DNA of 64,000 nucleotides, taken from NCBI RefSeq assembly GCF_001618005.1, contig NZ_LQXA01000030.1, forward strand, positions 62,001-126,000, given 5' to 3'. The notes beneath the pieces were generated by a model, which was not told the origin of the DNA, ran no database searches, and worked only from the letters and a program-made list of their open reading frames with translations. A program made the position numbers and the translations under genes. Below, one piece after another: positions 1-9,426 of this stretch. This stretch comes from Clavibacter tessellarius (GTDB taxonomy: Bacteria > Actinomycetota > Actinomycetes > Actinomycetales > Microbacteriaceae). Numbering within the stretch: position 1 is the first letter of the stretch; each line of letters opens with the position of its first letter.

Positions 1-161
1 TCGAGCATCGCCGCCGTGGCGGCGCGGCCGTGGGTCTCCACGACCGCGACCACCACGTCGGCGCCCTCGTCGCGCAGTCGCTTGCCCTCCTCGAGCATCG
101 CGTAGGTCTTGCCCACGCCGGGCGCAGCTCCCAGCAGCACCCGCAGTCGACCGCGCTTCAT
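1..161 (-). CDS. kdpD: Sensor histidine kinase KdpD, N-terminus only (cut by window edge)
   Basis: Only the first 53 codons are present; the gene runs off the left edge. The N-terminus shows a Walker A motif GAAPGVGKT at residues 11-19 followed by EEGKRLRDEGADVV, which is the start of the conserved cytoplasmic KdpD domain. In the family this membrane kinase senses potassium limitation and turgor and phosphorylates KdpE, which activates kdpFABC. It lies 32 bp after kdpC on the same strand, so it is probably the last-but-one gene of the operon, with kdpE expected just outside the window. The start is ATG at 159-161 with a purine-rich AGAGAGAAG just upstream. Confidence 0.93.
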   Translation of the reverse strand, partial: MKRGRLRVLLGAAPGVGKTYAMLEEGKRLRDEGADVVVAVVETHGRAATAAML

Positions 162-193
162 GTCTTCTCTCTCTTGCCCGTGGGGTGCGGGCG

Positions 194-802
194 TCAGCCG
201 CCGAGGCCGGCGAGCGCGATGTTCAGCTCGAGCACGTTCACGGTCGGCTCCCCGAGGTAGCCGAGGTCGCGTCCCTGCACGTGCTGGTCGACGAGGCGCG
301 CGACCTCCTGCTCGGGGATGCCCCTCGCCTCGGCCACGCGGGCCACCTGCTCCCGAGCGTATTCCGGGCTGATGTGAGGATCGAGCCCGGAGGCCGATGC
401 GGTGAGCGCGTCGGCCGGGATCGAGGCCGGATCCACGCCGTCGGATGCGGCGATGGCGGCCTTCCGGTCCGCGATGGAGGAGACGAGTGTGTCGTTCTCC
501 GGGCCGAGGTTGCTGCCGCTGGAGGCGGTCCCGTCGTAGCCGTCGCCCGCGGCCGAGGGCCGGGACTGGAACCACTCCGGGAGGGCGGCGCCGTCGGAGT
601 CCTGGAAGGACTGGCCGATCAGCGACGATCCGACGACCTGGCCGTCGGCGGAGACGAGCGAGCCGTCCGCCTGCGCGGGGAGCGCGAGCTGGCCGATGCC
701 CGTGACGACGGCCGTGTAGCCGACGCCGAGGACGACGGTGAGGACGGCCATCGCGCGGACGGCGACGCCGGCGGTGCGGAGGGACTGGCGGGGGGAGGAC
801 AT
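194..802 (-). CDS. kdpC: Potassium-transporting ATPase subunit C (KdpC)
   Basis: KdpC is the small single-pass subunit that stabilises the KdpA-KdpB complex and raises its affinity. The 202-residue protein has one hydrophobic segment at about residues 12-35. Family hallmarks follow: GSSLIGQ at about 57, a motif SGSNLGP at about 95, and the C-terminal LDPHISPEYA and VNVLELN blocks. Length is typical for the family. It sits 42 bp after kdpB and 32 bp before kdpD on the same strand, in the standard kdpFABC-DE order. Confidence 0.96.
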   Translation of the reverse strand: MSSPRQSLRTAGVAVRAMAVLTVVLGVGYTAVVTGIGQLALPAQADGSLVSADGQVVGSSLIGQSFQDSDGAALPEWFQSRPSAAGDGYDGTASSGSNLGPENDTLVSSIADRKAAIAASDGVDPASIPADALTASASGLDPHISPEYAREQVARVAEARGIPEQEVARLVDQHVQGRDLGYLGEPTVNVLELNIALAGLGG

Positions 803-844
803 GCGCTTCCTTCTATCGGTGACGTGAGGTGATCGGGGAGGGGA

Positions 845-3007
845 TCAGAAGCCGGGGATCAGGCTGACGACGAGGTCGACGAGCTTGATGCCGATGAACG
901 GCGCGATCACGCCGCCGACCCCGTAGACGAGCAGGTTCCGGCTGAGCACCTTGGAGGCGCTGAGCGGCCGGTAGGCCACACCCTTCAGGGCCAGCGGGAT
1001 CAGCGCCACGATGATCAGCGCGTTGAAGACGATCGCCGAGAGGATCGCGGATGCCGGCGAGTGCAGCTGCATCACGTTGAGCACCGCGAGCTGCGGGAAG
1101 ACGCCCGTGAACATCGCGGGGATGATCGCGAAGTACTTCGCCACGTCGTTCGCGATGGAGAACGTGGTGAGGGCGCCGCGGGTGATGAGCAGCTGCTTGC
1201 CGATCCGCACGATGTCGATGAGCTTCGTCGGGTCCGAGTCGAGGTCGACCATGTTGCCGGCCTCCTTCGCGGCCGACGTGCCCGTGTTCATCGCCACTCC
1301 GACGTCGGCCTGCGCGAGCGCGGGCGCGTCGTTGGTGCCGTCGCCGGTCATGGCGACCAGGCGGCCGCCCTCCTGCTCCTTGCGGATGAGCGCGAGCTTG
1401 TCCTCGGGCGTCGCCTCGGCGAGGTGGTCGTCCACCCCGGCCTCGGCGGCGATGGCGCGGGCGGTGAGCGGGTTGTCTCCCGTGATCATCACCGTGCGGA
1501 TGCCCATGGCGCGCAGCTCCGCGAAGCGCTCCTTGAGGCCGTCCTTCACGACGTCCTTGAGGTGCACGACGCCCAGCACGCGGCCGGATCCGTCGGCGTC
1601 CTTGGTCGCGACGACGAGCGGGGTGCCGCCGCCGTTCGAGACGGCCTCGACGGTCGCCGTGAGCTCGTCGCGGACGAGCTTCGGCAGCGCGCGGCCGCCC
1701 TCCTCGATCCAGGCGAACACGGCCGACGAGGCGCCCTTGCGGACGATGCGGCCGTCGGGCAGGTCGATGCCCGACATGCGGGTCTGGGCGGTGAAGGGCA
1801 CGTCGACGCCGCGGGGCAGCGTCGCGGTGTCCACGCCCTGGGCGACGGCGAGGTCGACGACGCTGGATCCCTCCGGCGTCGGGTCCGCGAGCGACGACAT
1901 GGCCGCGCCGCGGGCGAGCTCGTCGCCCGTCACGCCGCCCACCGGGATCAGCTCGCTGGCGCGGCGGTTGCCGTAGGTGATGGTGCCGGTCTTGTCGAGC
2001 AGCAGCGTGGTGACGTCGCCGGCGGCCTCGACCGCGCGGCCCGACATCGCGAGCACGTTGCGCTGCACGAGCCGGTCCATGCCGGCGATGCCGATGGCGG
2101 AGAGCAGCGCCCCGATGGTGGTGGGGATGAGGCAGACGAGCAGCGCGATCAGCACGGGCACGCTCACGGTCGCCGCGGCGTACGAGGCGATCGGGTTGAG
2201 CGTGAGCGCCACGATCACGAACACGATGGTGAGGCTCGCGAGCAGGATGTTCAGCGCGATCTCGTTCGGCGTGCGCTGGCGCGACGCGCCCTCGACGAGG
2301 CCGATCATGCGGTCGACGAAGGTCTCGCCGGGCTTCGAGGTGATGCGCACGACGATCCGGTCGCTCAGCACCCGCGTGCCGCCCGTGACGGCGCTGCGGT
2401 CGCCGCCCGACTCGCGGACGACAGGGGCGGACTCGCCCGTGATGGCCGACTCGTCGATGGAGGCGATGCCCCACACGACGTCGCCGTCGCCCGGGATCGA
2501 CTCCCCGGCGACCACGACGACCATGTCGCCGAGGGTGAGGTCGGCGCTCGAGACCTCGCGGAGCTCGGCGCGCTGGGCGCCGGGGTCCCCGGAGGCGTCG
2601 TAGGACGCGACGACGTGCGCCATGGTGCTGGTGCGGGTCTTCCGCAGGCTGTCGGCCTGCGCCTTGCCGCGGCCCTCGGCCACCGACTCCGCGAGGTTCG
2701 CGAAGACGACGGTGAGCCAGAGCCACAGGGCGATACCCGCGGTGAACGTGGTCGGCACGGAGCTGCCGCCGGAGGATCCGGCGCCGCCCGTGAACGGCTC
2801 GGCGATCGCGAGGATCGTGGTGAACGCGGCGCCGACCTCGACGATCAGCATCACCGGGTTCTTCCACATCAGGCGCGGGTCGAGCTTCCGGAACGCGCCG
2901 GGGAGCGCCTCGGCGAGCTGCCGGGCATCGATGGCCCGGGCGCGCGACGCCCGCTGCTCGGAGCCGGCCGCGGGTGCGGTGCCGGTCTCGGGGGTGATGG
3001 TGGTCAT
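845..3007 (-). CDS. kdpB: Potassium-transporting P-type ATPase subunit B (KdpB)
   Basis: This is the catalytic P-type ATPase subunit that hydrolyses ATP to drive potassium import by KdpA. The 720-residue product has the actuator TGES motif at about 190-193, the membrane motif CLIPTTIGA at about 292-300, the phosphorylation loop DKTGT at 338-342, and [11 protein letters not shown] in the hinge. The start at 3007 gives MTTITPETG and overlaps the kdpA stop as ATGA, which favours it over an in-frame upstream extension lying inside kdpA. A PG/AG-rich N-terminal tail of about 30 residues precedes the conserved region. Confidence 0.97.
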   Translation of the reverse strand: MTTITPETGTAPAAGSEQRASRARAIDARQLAEALPGAFRKLDPRLMWKNPVMLIVEVGAAFTTILAIAEPFTGGAGSSGGSSVPTTFTAGIALWLWLTVVFANLAESVAEGRGKAQADSLRKTRTSTMAHVVASYDASGDPGAQRAELREVSSADLTLGDMVVVVAGESIPGDGDVVWGIASIDESAITGESAPVVRESGGDRSAVTGGTRVLSDRIVVRITSKPGETFVDRMIGLVEGASRQRTPNEIALNILLASLTIVFVIVALTLNPIASYAAATVSVPVLIALLVCLIPTTIGALLSAIGIAGMDRLVQRNVLAMSGRAVEAAGDVTTLLLDKTGTITYGNRRASELIPVGGVTGDELARGAAMSSLADPTPEGSSVVDLAVAQGVDTATLPRGVDVPFTAQTRMSGIDLPDGRIVRKGASSAVFAWIEEGGRALPKLVRDELTATVEAVSNGGGTPLVVATKDADGSGRVLGVVHLKDVVKDGLKERFAELRAMGIRTVMITGDNPLTARAIAAEAGVDDHLAEATPEDKLALIRKEQEGGRLVAMTGDGTNDAPALAQADVGVAMNTGTSAAKEAGNMVDLDSDPTKLIDIVRIGKQLLITRGALTTFSIANDVAKYFAIIPAMFTGVFPQLAVLNVMQLHSPASAILSAIVFNALIIVALIPLALKGVAYRPLSASKVLSRNLLVYGVGGVIAPFIGIKLVDLVVSLIPGF

Positions 3008-4680
3008 GATGCGAGCCCTTCCGCCAGGGGACCCAGCGCGAGAACGGGGAAGTAGGTGAGAGCGGTCACGATGACCGTCACCCCGATGAGGAGGCCGACG
3101 AACTGCGGCCGGTGGGTGGGCAGGGTCCCCGAGGTGGTGGGGATGCGGTCCTGCGCCGCGAGGGATCCGGCGAGCGCCAGCACGAACACGATCGGGAGGA
3201 ACCGCCCGAGCAGCATCGCGACGCCGAGCGCCGTGTTGAACCACGGGGTGTTCGCGGTGAGGCCGGCGAACGCGGATCCGTTGTTGTTCGACGCCGAGGT
3301 GAACGCGTACACGACCTCGGAGAGGCCGTGCAGGCCGCTGTTGAGGATCGAGGTGCCCTCGACGTCCTCGCGGACGGCCGGGATCGCGAAGCTCAGCGCG
3401 GTGCCGAGGAGCACGAGCGTCGGCGTGATGAGGATGTAGAGGCTCGCGAGCTTGATCTCGCGCGGCCCGATCTTCTTGCCGAGGTACTCGGGCGTGCGGC
3501 CGACGAGCAGGCCCGCGACGAACACGGAGATGACGGCGAGGATGAGCATGCCGTAGAGGCCCGAGCCGGTGCCGCCGGGGGCGACCTCGCCGAGCATCAT
3601 GTTGAGCATCGGCATCATGCCGCCGAGCGCCGTGTACGAGTCGTGCATCGAGTTGACCGCGCCGGTGGAGGTGAGCGTGGACGCGGTGCCGTACAGCGTC
3701 GATCCGATGATGCCGAAGCGCTGCTCCTTGCCTTCCATCGCGCCGCCGGCGGCCATCGGGGCCGTGCCCGCGCCGTTCAGCTCGAAGATCGTGAGGGCCG
3801 TGAGGGAGGCCACGAAGATCGTCGCCATGACGGCCACGATCGCGGTGCCCTGGCGGGTGTCGCCGACCATCTTGCCGAAGGTGCGGGGGAGGGAGAACGG
3901 GATGGCGAGCATCAGGATCACCTGGAACGCGCTCGTCCAGGCCGTCGGGTTCTCGAACGGGTGGGCGGAGTTCGCGTTGAAGAACCCGCCGCCGTTCGTG
4001 CCGAGCATCTTGATCGCCTCCTGCGAGGCCACCGGCCCGCCCGGGATCGTCTGCGTGCCGCCCGTGATGGTCGCCACGTCCTGGAAGCCCGCGAAGTTCT
4101 GGATCACGCCGCCGGCGATGAGCACGACCGCGGTGACGAGCGAGAGGGGGAGCAGCAGGCGGAGGGATCCGCGGATCAGGTCGACCCAGAGGTTGCCGAT
4201 CGTGCCGCTGCGCGTGCGGGCGAAGCCGCGGACGAGCGCGATCGCCACCGCGATGCCGACCGCCGCCGAGACGAAGTTCTGCACGGCGAGGCCGGCGAGC
4301 TGCACGGTGTAGCCCATCACCGCCTCGGGCGAGTACGACTGCCAGTTCGTGTTGGTGACGAACGAGACCGCGGTGTTGAAGGAGAGGCCCTCGGGCACGG
4401 CGGGGAGGCCGAGCGAGTAGGGGAGGAACGCCTGGAGGCGCTGCAGCCCGTAGACGACGAGGACGCCGACGAGCGAGAACGCGAGCACCGCGCGGAGGTA
4501 GGCGGGCCAGGTCTGCTCGGAGCGGGGGTCCACGCCGATGAGGCGGTAGATGCCGCGCTCCACGCGGGAGTCGTGGCGCGACTCGTACATGCGCGCCATG
4601 AGGTCGCCCAGCGGGCGGTGGATGAGGACGAGGACCAGGACGACGGACGCGACCTGGAGGATCCCGGCGAGCGTGTCCAT
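3004..4680 (-). CDS. kdpA: Potassium-transporting ATPase subunit A (KdpA)
   Basis: KdpA is the potassium-binding and translocating membrane subunit, related to the SKT channel-transporter superfamily. The 558-residue protein is hydrophobic throughout, with about ten membrane segments. Selectivity-filter-like loops are visible: TNTNWQSY at about 111, [12 protein letters not shown] at about 228, and [10 protein letters not shown] at about 465. The ATG at 4680 shares one base with the kdpF stop (TGATG), and the stop overlaps kdpB by four bases, so translation of F, A and B is probably coupled. Confidence 0.97.
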   Translation of the reverse strand: MDTLAGILQVASVVLVLVLIHRPLGDLMARMYESRHDSRVERGIYRLIGVDPRSEQTWPAYLRAVLAFSLVGVLVVYGLQRLQAFLPYSLGLPAVPEGLSFNTAVSFVTNTNWQSYSPEAVMGYTVQLAGLAVQNFVSAAVGIAVAIALVRGFARTRSGTIGNLWVDLIRGSLRLLLPLSLVTAVVLIAGGVIQNFAGFQDVATITGGTQTIPGGPVASQEAIKMLGTNGGGFFNANSAHPFENPTAWTSAFQVILMLAIPFSLPRTFGKMVGDTRQGTAIVAVMATIFVASLTALTIFELNGAGTAPMAAGGAMEGKEQRFGIIGSTLYGTASTLTSTGAVNSMHDSYTALGGMMPMLNMMLGEVAPGGTGSGLYGMLILAVISVFVAGLLVGRTPEYLGKKIGPREIKLASLYILITPTLVLLGTALSFAIPAVREDVEGTSILNSGLHGLSEVVYAFTSASNNNGSAFAGLTANTPWFNTALGVAMLLGRFLPIVFVLALAGSLAAQDRIPTTSGTLPTHRPQFVGLLIGVTVIVTALTYFPVLALGPLAEGLAS

Positions 4681-4784
4681 CAGAACCTCTCGGGCCGGAC
4701 GAGGGCGTACACGAGGTACACGACGGAGGCGATGCCGAGCACGGCGGCGGCGAGGCCGGCGGCGTCGGCGAACGAGGTGATCAC
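4680..4784 (-). CDS. kdpF: Potassium-transporting ATPase subunit F (KdpF)
   Basis: This 34-residue, single-helix peptide begins at GTG 4784 and has a hydrophobic core [17 protein letters not shown] ending in VRPERF. The ending resembles the classic KdpF tail YLxYALxxPExF. KdpF stabilises the KdpABC complex in the membrane. It overlaps the preceding 27-residue peptide by four bases (GTGA) and kdpA by one base. It is too short for most gene finders but its position and motif are diagnostic. Confidence 0.93.
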   Translation of the reverse strand: MITSFADAAGLAAAVLGIASVVYLVYALVRPERF

Positions 4785-4864
4785 AGCTTCTCCACTCCTC
4801 GGCCGACGAGGGCGACGAGGGCGAACAGGACGATGGCGCCTGCGATGTACACGAGGTCGAGCAC
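4781..4864 (-). CDS. 27-residue single-pass membrane peptide at the head of the kdp operon
   Basis: The reading frame from GTG 4864 encodes a 27-residue peptide: an acidic start (VLDL), a hydrophobic helix [13 protein letters not shown] and a short charged tail GRGVEKL. A GGAGGATCC stretch lies upstream as a ribosome binding site. Its stop overlaps the kdpF GTG start by four bases, which argues that it is translated. It resembles KdpF in size and topology but lacks the PExF tail. It may be a second small regulatory or structural subunit, or a leader peptide that couples translation into kdpF. Function is unknown. Confidence 0.7.
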   Translation of the reverse strand: MLDLVYIAGAIVLFALVALVGRGVEKL

Positions 4865-4957
4865 TGGGGGATCCTCCGTTGAGGGATGCCGCGGCCGGTC
4901 GGACGCGGGTGCCCGTCGGGGGCACGGAGGACGAGTAGACACCTCGCGATCGGGCGT

Positions 4958-5005
4958 CCTCACGCATCCATACGGTTCCCTCACGGGGCGGCGGGGAACC
5001 TCACG
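4958..5005. promoter_or_regulatory. Three phased direct repeats upstream of kdp (candidate KdpE site)
   Basis: The heptamer CCTCACG occurs at 4958-4964, 4979-4985 and 4999-5005, with 21 and 20 bp between starts, so all three copies lie on the same face of the helix. Read on the kdp coding strand the motif is CGTGAGG. Tandem direct repeats upstream of the regulated gene are typical of OmpR/PhoB-type regulators, the family of KdpE. The repeats begin about 95 bp upstream of the first kdp start codon. Assignment to KdpE is inference. Confidence 0.5.
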
Positions 5006-5283
5006 ACACTCCTACGCGGGGGTCGGCGGGGCGGCGCATCACCCCTTCACGCTCCTCCTCCACAGCCTGAACGCCGTCGATGGGGTCTCGTGATCTGCGC
5101 GCAGCGCTCACATCGGAGCAGCCGCCTGTATGTTGCTTTCATCGACGAAAGGCGCCGTCGGTTCCCATTTGAGGCCACGCGCTTTCATCCGTCCGCCCGA
5201 GGGAAGCAGCCCGAAGTGAGTGTCTTGCTCGTTGAACAGCACGGCATCACAGCCGTCGGGATGAGCTCCGGGCGTGTCTCCGA
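5006..5283. other. Intergenic part of the kdp/SIR2 divergent region; no clear gene
   Basis: This is the part of the 419-bp divergent gap (4865-5283) that lies beyond the kdp repeats. Base composition falls from about 5100 onward, matching the lower-GC gene that follows. A plus-strand open frame from GTG 5090 (about 65 codons) ends in an ATGA overlap with the next gene, but its sequence is arginine-rich and unrecognised and it has no clear ribosome binding site. It is not called as a gene. The promoter of the SIR2-like gene must lie here; no convincing -35/-10 pair was found. Confidence 0.4.
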
Positions 5284-6672
5284 ATGAGCGCTTCAGACCT
5301 CACGGCCGATGTCATGGCGCAGTTCCGCAATGCCGGAGTGGATGCGCACACGACGCTCCTGCTCGGCGCCGGAGCCTCGACGACATCCGGTCTGCCGGAT
5401 TGGGACGAGCTCGCGACCCGCTTGCTGGTGAGTAGCGGGGCCGTGTCGAACGAAGAGAGCGCCCGAACCCTGGTGTCACGCCAAGATCCCATGATGGTCG
5501 TGGAATCAGCGCGGGCGCTCCACGGTCCGTCGTGGAACAAGAAGCTCCGCGCAGCTCTATACGAGGGAGTGCTGTCGCCGGAATCGTCTCCACTCCATCT
5601 TGCGGCCGTCGCACATGCACTCGGTGGTTCGCCCGGTGACACCACGCTGGTCACGCTGAACTTCGACACCCTGCTGGAGGATGCTCTCCAGGAGGAGACC
5701 GGGGCTCCCGTCGAGTCCGTCGCTGATGGGCGCGATGTGACTGACATGGCGGTCCATCATCTCCACGGAGTCGTGAGTACTTCCGCGACGACGGAGGCTG
5801 TGCTCACGCTGACGGAGTTCCTCGATCTCATGAGCGATCCCGACTCATGGCAGTTGCGGAATCTGCGAGCAGCTGTGGGGCGAGGCGCCGTGGTGATCGC
5901 GGGAACCTCATACCGGGATCCAGACGTGCGGCAATGGATGCATGACGCCATGAGGGGCGCCCCGGACAGTCACGCGACCCTCATCCTGCTGGCTCGGCAG
6001 GGTCTTGCGGTCACGAAGCAGGAGTTCGAGGACTTGCGGTCTGCCCTCACCGAGCAGTGGTCGGCGATAGGGATGCGGCCGGTCCTGGTGAACGACTTCT
6101 CCGATGCGGCGCAGGTCATTCGGGAGCTCCGGTTCATCGATGCGCCCCACTATCGCGCTCCCCAAGAGCGAGCAGAAGCTGTCTGGACATACCACGCCCT
6201 GAATTTCGCTCGCCTTCAGGAAGAGTACGTCGCAGAACTGGCGCAGAACGCGCAGACCCTGTCCGACGCGTTCTCCGTCGACAGCATGAATCTGACTCTG
6301 TGGCTGGCGAACTCGGAAGGGAAGCTCGCGCGATGGGCGGCTCAAGACCGCAGGTACCTCGACCCGAATGGACTCCGTATGGTCGAGACGGGTTTCGACA
6401 GCCCGTGGATCGCGGGTCAATCCCTCGGATCCGACACCTTGTTGCACAAGGATCTCCCGGAAGGTGACATACGGCGCTGGAGCTCTGTGCTGGCGGTCCC
6501 GATTCCCGTGACTCATCCCGAATTCCCCACGGTGACGTCGGCCGTGGTGACCATCGGGCTCCCGGATCGAGCGGAGACTTACGCGGGGTCGCGCTTCCTC
6601 TGGGCAGACGCGGTCTCCAAGATCGGAGATGCATGGACATCGAGGATCAGCGACGCTGTGTTCCCACGATGA
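5284..6672 (+). CDS. SIR2-like protein with C-terminal GAF-like domain (candidate defence NADase)
   Basis: The 462-residue protein starts with a SIR2-like Rossmann domain: GAGAS at 28-32, SGLPDW at 35-40, TLNFD at 124-128 (putative catalytic Asn126), HLHG with putative catalytic His161, and GTSYRDP at 207-213. In bacterial immunity such SIR2 domains usually degrade NAD+ when triggered (ThsA, DSR and SIR2-HerA families). A linker with helices follows at about 255-310. The C-terminal 140 residues look like a GAF-type sensor: LWLANSEGKL, then WSSVLAVPIP at about 399 and a beta-rich end. The stop overlaps the next start as ATGA. Base composition is clearly lower in GC than in neighbouring genes. 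Defence function is inference. Confidence 0.72.
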   Translation: MSASDLTADVMAQFRNAGVDAHTTLLLGAGASTTSGLPDWDELATRLLVSSGAVSNEESARTLVSRQDPMMVVESARALHGPSWNKKLRAALYEGVLSPESSPLHLAAVAHALGGSPGDTTLVTLNFDTLLEDALQEETGAPVESVADGRDVTDMAVHHLHGVVSTSATTEAVLTLTEFLDLMSDPDSWQLRNLRAAVGRGAVVIAGTSYRDPDVRQWMHDAMRGAPDSHATLILLARQGLAVTKQEFEDLRSALTEQWSAIGMRPVLVNDFSDAAQVIRELRFIDAPHYRAPQERAEAVWTYHALNFARLQEEYVAELAQNAQTLSDAFSVDSMNLTLWLANSEGKLARWAAQDRRYLDPNGLRMVETGFDSPWIAGQSLGSDTLLHKDLPEGDIRRWSSVLAVPIPVTHPEFPTVTSAVVTIGLPDRAETYAGSRFLWADAVSKIGDAWTSRISDAVFPR

Positions 6673-6884
6673 GCGAGTACGATCGCGTACACGAAGCGGG
6701 AGGCGTGATGGCCGAGAAGCACAGCGCGGCGGGTTACCAGAGCTTGGGCAACGGCGTCTACAGGGTTGGTGCTGTGCGTCGGAGCGCGGTCACCGGGCGG
6801 TACGTCGTCAAGGGCCACGAGACACGCGTCGAGCGCTCGAGCGGTGAAGAAGCCCGCGGGCGCTCCGAGGAACGCCGCAAGTAG
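6669..6884 (+). CDS. Small basic protein coupled to the SIR2-like gene
   Basis: This 71-residue protein begins at ATG 6669, overlapping the SIR2-like stop as ATGA, so the two are probably made together. It carries YRVGAVRRSAVTGRYVVKGHETR and ends in a charged, arginine- and glutamate-rich tail. The RSAxTGRYV core resembles a short motif found in many small bacterial proteins of unknown function, some next to toxin-antitoxin genes. No membrane segment or signal peptide is visible. It could be a regulator or partner of the SIR2-like effector. A longer version from ATG 6633 would lie inside the upstream gene and is less likely. Confidence 0.6.
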   Translation: MSEYDRVHEAGGVMAEKHSAAGYQSLGNGVYRVGAVRRSAVTGRYVVKGHETRVERSSGEEARGRSEERRK

Positions 6885-6944
6885 TCCGCGGCTGCGGCGC
6901 GTGGCCGGTTCGGAAGCGCCCCGTGCGGGGACGCGCCCGGCTAC

Positions 6945-7745
6945 TCACGCCGCCCACCCCGCCACCACGTCCGACCCCACCTTCACGATCAGCACCGCGA
7001 CCACCACGATGAACGCGACGCGGATGAAGCGGCTGCCGCGGGCGACGGCCATCCGGGATCCCGCGTAGCCGCCGAGCATGTTGGCGACGCCCATGCCGAG
7101 CGCGAGCGCCCAGAGCACGTGGCCCTGCGGGATGAAGAAGGCGAGGGCGCCGAGGTTCGTCGCGACGTTCACGATCTTCGCCTTGGCGCTCGCGAGCACG
7201 AAGTCGTAGCCGAGCGCGGTGATGAGCGCGATGATCAGGAACGTGCCCGTGCCGGGTCCGATGAGGCCGTCGTAGAAGCCGATGACCACGCCGAGCAGCG
7301 CCGCGATCCCGTGGTGCTTGCGTCCCGTGTGCCGGAGCGCGGCCACGTCGCCGAGCCGCGGGCGGGCGATCGTGACGACGGCGACGATGATCAGCGCCAC
7401 CACCACGAGCGGCTTGAACACCGACGAAGGCAGCAGCGCCGCGAGGCTCGCGCCCCCGTAGGAGCCGGCCAGCGCGACGGCCGCCATCGGCAGCGCGGTG
7501 CGGAGATCCGGGTGCGTGCGCCGGTACCAGGTGACCGCGCTCGTCGACGTACCGAACAGCGACGCGAGCTTGTTGGTCGCGAGCGCCTCCACCGGCGTGA
7601 TCCCCGGCACGAGCAGCAGGGCCGGCAGCTGCAGCAGGCCGCCGCCGCCCACGACCGCGTCGATCCAGCCGGCCGCGAGCGCCGCGAGCAGCATGAGCAG
7701 CGCGACGGTGAGGGTGATCTCGCCGAGGGATCCGCCGATGTCCAC
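6945..7745 (-). CDS. TSUP-family transporter (TauE/SafE sulfite exporter-like)
   Basis: The 266-residue protein is almost wholly hydrophobic, with about eight membrane segments in two repeats, as in the TauE/SafE family of anion exporters. Diagnostic motifs are GWIDAVVGGGGLLQLPALL near the N-terminus, ALATNKLASLFGTS at about 55, and the second-repeat equivalent GFYDGLIGPGTGTFL at about 155. Substrates in the family include sulfite, sulfoacetate and other sulfur-containing anions; the actual substrate here cannot be told. It is 10 bp downstream of the oxidoreductase gene on the same strand, probably one transcript. Confidence 0.88.
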   Translation of the reverse strand: MDIGGSLGEITLTVALLMLLAALAAGWIDAVVGGGGLLQLPALLLVPGITPVEALATNKLASLFGTSTSAVTWYRRTHPDLRTALPMAAVALAGSYGGASLAALLPSSVFKPLVVVALIIVAVVTIARPRLGDVAALRHTGRKHHGIAALLGVVIGFYDGLIGPGTGTFLIIALITALGYDFVLASAKAKIVNVATNLGALAFFIPQGHVLWALALGMGVANMLGGYAGSRMAVARGSRFIRVAFIVVVAVLIVKVGSDVVAGWAA

Positions 7746-7755
7746 CGGGCGCCGG

Positions 7756-8493
7756 CTACTCGGCGGAGCCGGCGGCGGGGGAGGCGGCGCAGCGCGAGGC
7801 GTCCGCCGACTCGAGCGCGACCAGGCGGCGGATCTCGTCCGCGTCCACGTTCACGCCGAAGAGGGAGCGGCCGGGCTCGAGCACGCGGCCGGCCGCGAGC
7901 GGACCGATGTCCACGGGGTCGAAGCCGAACGCGTCCACGAGGGCCGCGACCGTCGCGCGCGCCGCGTCGTCGTCGCCCGCGACCGCGATGCCCTTGCGGC
8001 CGGACTCGCCGGACGGCCGCGGCCCCTCGTCGAGGTCGTGGTACCCCATGTGGTTGAAGGCCTTGACGATCGTGGAGTCGGGGAGGAACGCCTGCACCAG
8101 CTCGCTCGTGGAGGAGGCGGGGTGCGCCAGATCGTCGCGGTGCCCGTCCACCTCCCACCAGTAGTTCATGGCGTCGACCACGAGCTTCTCGCGGAGCTCG
8201 GCGGCGGGCACGGAGGGCAGCTTGCCGAGGGGGAGGGCGAGGATCACGACGTCGGCGCGCGCGGCCGCGTCCGCCGAGGTGGTGGCGACGGCGCCGGGCG
8301 CGAGCACCTCGACGATGAGGGCGATGCGCGACGGGTCGCCGGATCCGGAGATGAGGACGGGGTGCCCAGCGGCGACGGCGCGGCGGGCGAGCACCGTGCC
8401 GACCTTGCCGGCGCCGAGGATCCCGACGGTCGCCCGGGGCGCCGCTCCCTCGGCGTCGTCGCGGCGGGCGGGGGCGTCGGCGTGCTGCGTCAT
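7756..8493 (-). CDS. NADPH-dependent F420 reductase-like oxidoreductase
   Basis: The 245-residue protein opens after a short linker with a Rossmann dinucleotide fold: [17 protein letters not shown] at about 22-38. Family motifs follow: [30 protein letters not shown] and [11 protein letters not shown]. This pattern is that of the NADP oxidoreductase coenzyme-F420-dependent family, which also contains members that do not use F420. ATG 8493 is chosen because the in-frame extension to 8676 is low-complexity and crosses the divergent promoter. It precedes the TSUP transporter on the same strand. Confidence 0.82.
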   Translation of the reverse strand: MTQHADAPARRDDAEGAAPRATVGILGAGKVGTVLARRAVAAGHPVLISGSGDPSRIALIVEVLAPGAVATTSADAAARADVVILALPLGKLPSVPAAELREKLVVDAMNYWWEVDGHRDDLAHPASSTSELVQAFLPDSTIVKAFNHMGYHDLDEGPRPSGESGRKGIAVAGDDDAARATVAALVDAFGFDPVDIGPLAAGRVLEPGRSLFGVNVDADEIRRLVALESADASRCAASPAAGSAE

Positions 8494-8674
8494 GCCCCCA
8501 TCCTCCCCTCCGGCGACGGGCGCGGGCGGCATCATGGCCCGCGCGGCACCGGGCCATGGGCCGCGGGCCGTCCCGAAGGTAGGGTGGCGAGGCGGTCGGG
8601 TCCCGTCGTCCCGCCCGCGCATCCGACGGGCCGAGGAGGCGACATGCGCACGATCCCCCATCGCGAGGATCCGC

Positions 8675-9376
8675 ATGGCTGACCGTGCGCTCTACGCCGA
8701 CGCGGCCTCCGCGCTCGAGCGGGCCACCGCGTCCGGCGACGACCTCTGCGGGCCGCTCGTCGCGGCCATCGGGATGAACGGCGCCGCGGTCTCCACCCTC
8801 GGGGATCCGCTCGGCAACGAGACCCTCTGCGCGTCCGACGACCACGCCGCGCGGCTCGACGAGATCCAGCTCGACCTCGGCGAGGGCCCGTGCTGGGTGG
8901 CCGTCGCCACCCGCCGGCCGGTGCTCGAGCCCGACGTCCGCGGATCCGACGACCCCACCTGGCCCCTCGCCCGCCAGGCCATGCACGAGAGCGGGCTCGG
9001 CGCGGTGTTCGCGTTCCCGCTCGTGGTCGCGGGCCTCAGCCTCGGCGCGGTCGACCTCTACTCCCGCACCGCCCGCGACATCTCCCACCAGCAGGTGACC
9101 GACGCGACCGGCCTCACGCGCATCGTCGCGCGCCAGGTCCTCCGCCGCGCGCTCCTCGCCGCCGACGCCCCGCAGGAGGACACTGGATCGTGGGAGGGCC
9201 GGTTCTCGCGCCGCGAGGTCCACCAGGCCACCGGGATGGTCGTCGCGCAGATGGGCATCCCGCCGGCCGACGCGCTCCTCGTCCTCCGGGGCCACGCCTT
9301 CGCGACGGGGCGCAGCGTGCGCGACGTCGCCGAGGACGTGGTGGGACGGGTCCTCGACTTCACCCCGGACCGCTGA
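8675..9376 (+). CDS. GAF-ANTAR domain regulator (1)
   Basis: The 233-residue protein has an N-terminal GAF-like sensor (about 10-150; [16 protein letters not shown] and [10 protein letters not shown] are typical) and a C-terminal ANTAR domain (about 175-230; [14 protein letters not shown]). ANTAR proteins bind paired RNA hairpins and act as antiterminators. The start at ATG 8675 follows GAGGAT at a good distance. A second GAF-ANTAR gene follows 50 bp downstream. The ligand and the RNA targets are unknown. Confidence 0.85.
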   Translation: MADRALYADAASALERATASGDDLCGPLVAAIGMNGAAVSTLGDPLGNETLCASDDHAARLDEIQLDLGEGPCWVAVATRRPVLEPDVRGSDDPTWPLARQAMHESGLGAVFAFPLVVAGLSLGAVDLYSRTARDISHQQVTDATGLTRIVARQVLRRALLAADAPQEDTGSWEGRFSRREVHQATGMVVAQMGIPPADALLVLRGHAFATGRSVRDVAEDVVGRVLDFTPDR

Positions 9377-9426
9377 TGCGCACCACGGACCACCTACCGC
9401 CCGAACGACCCAGAGGAACGACGCCG

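Noticed and set aside
5090-5287. Short plus-strand frame before the SIR2-like gene, ending in an ATGA overlap
   Set aside because: No recognisable protein pattern and no clear ribosome binding site; Arg-rich. Kept only as a note in the intergenic entry.
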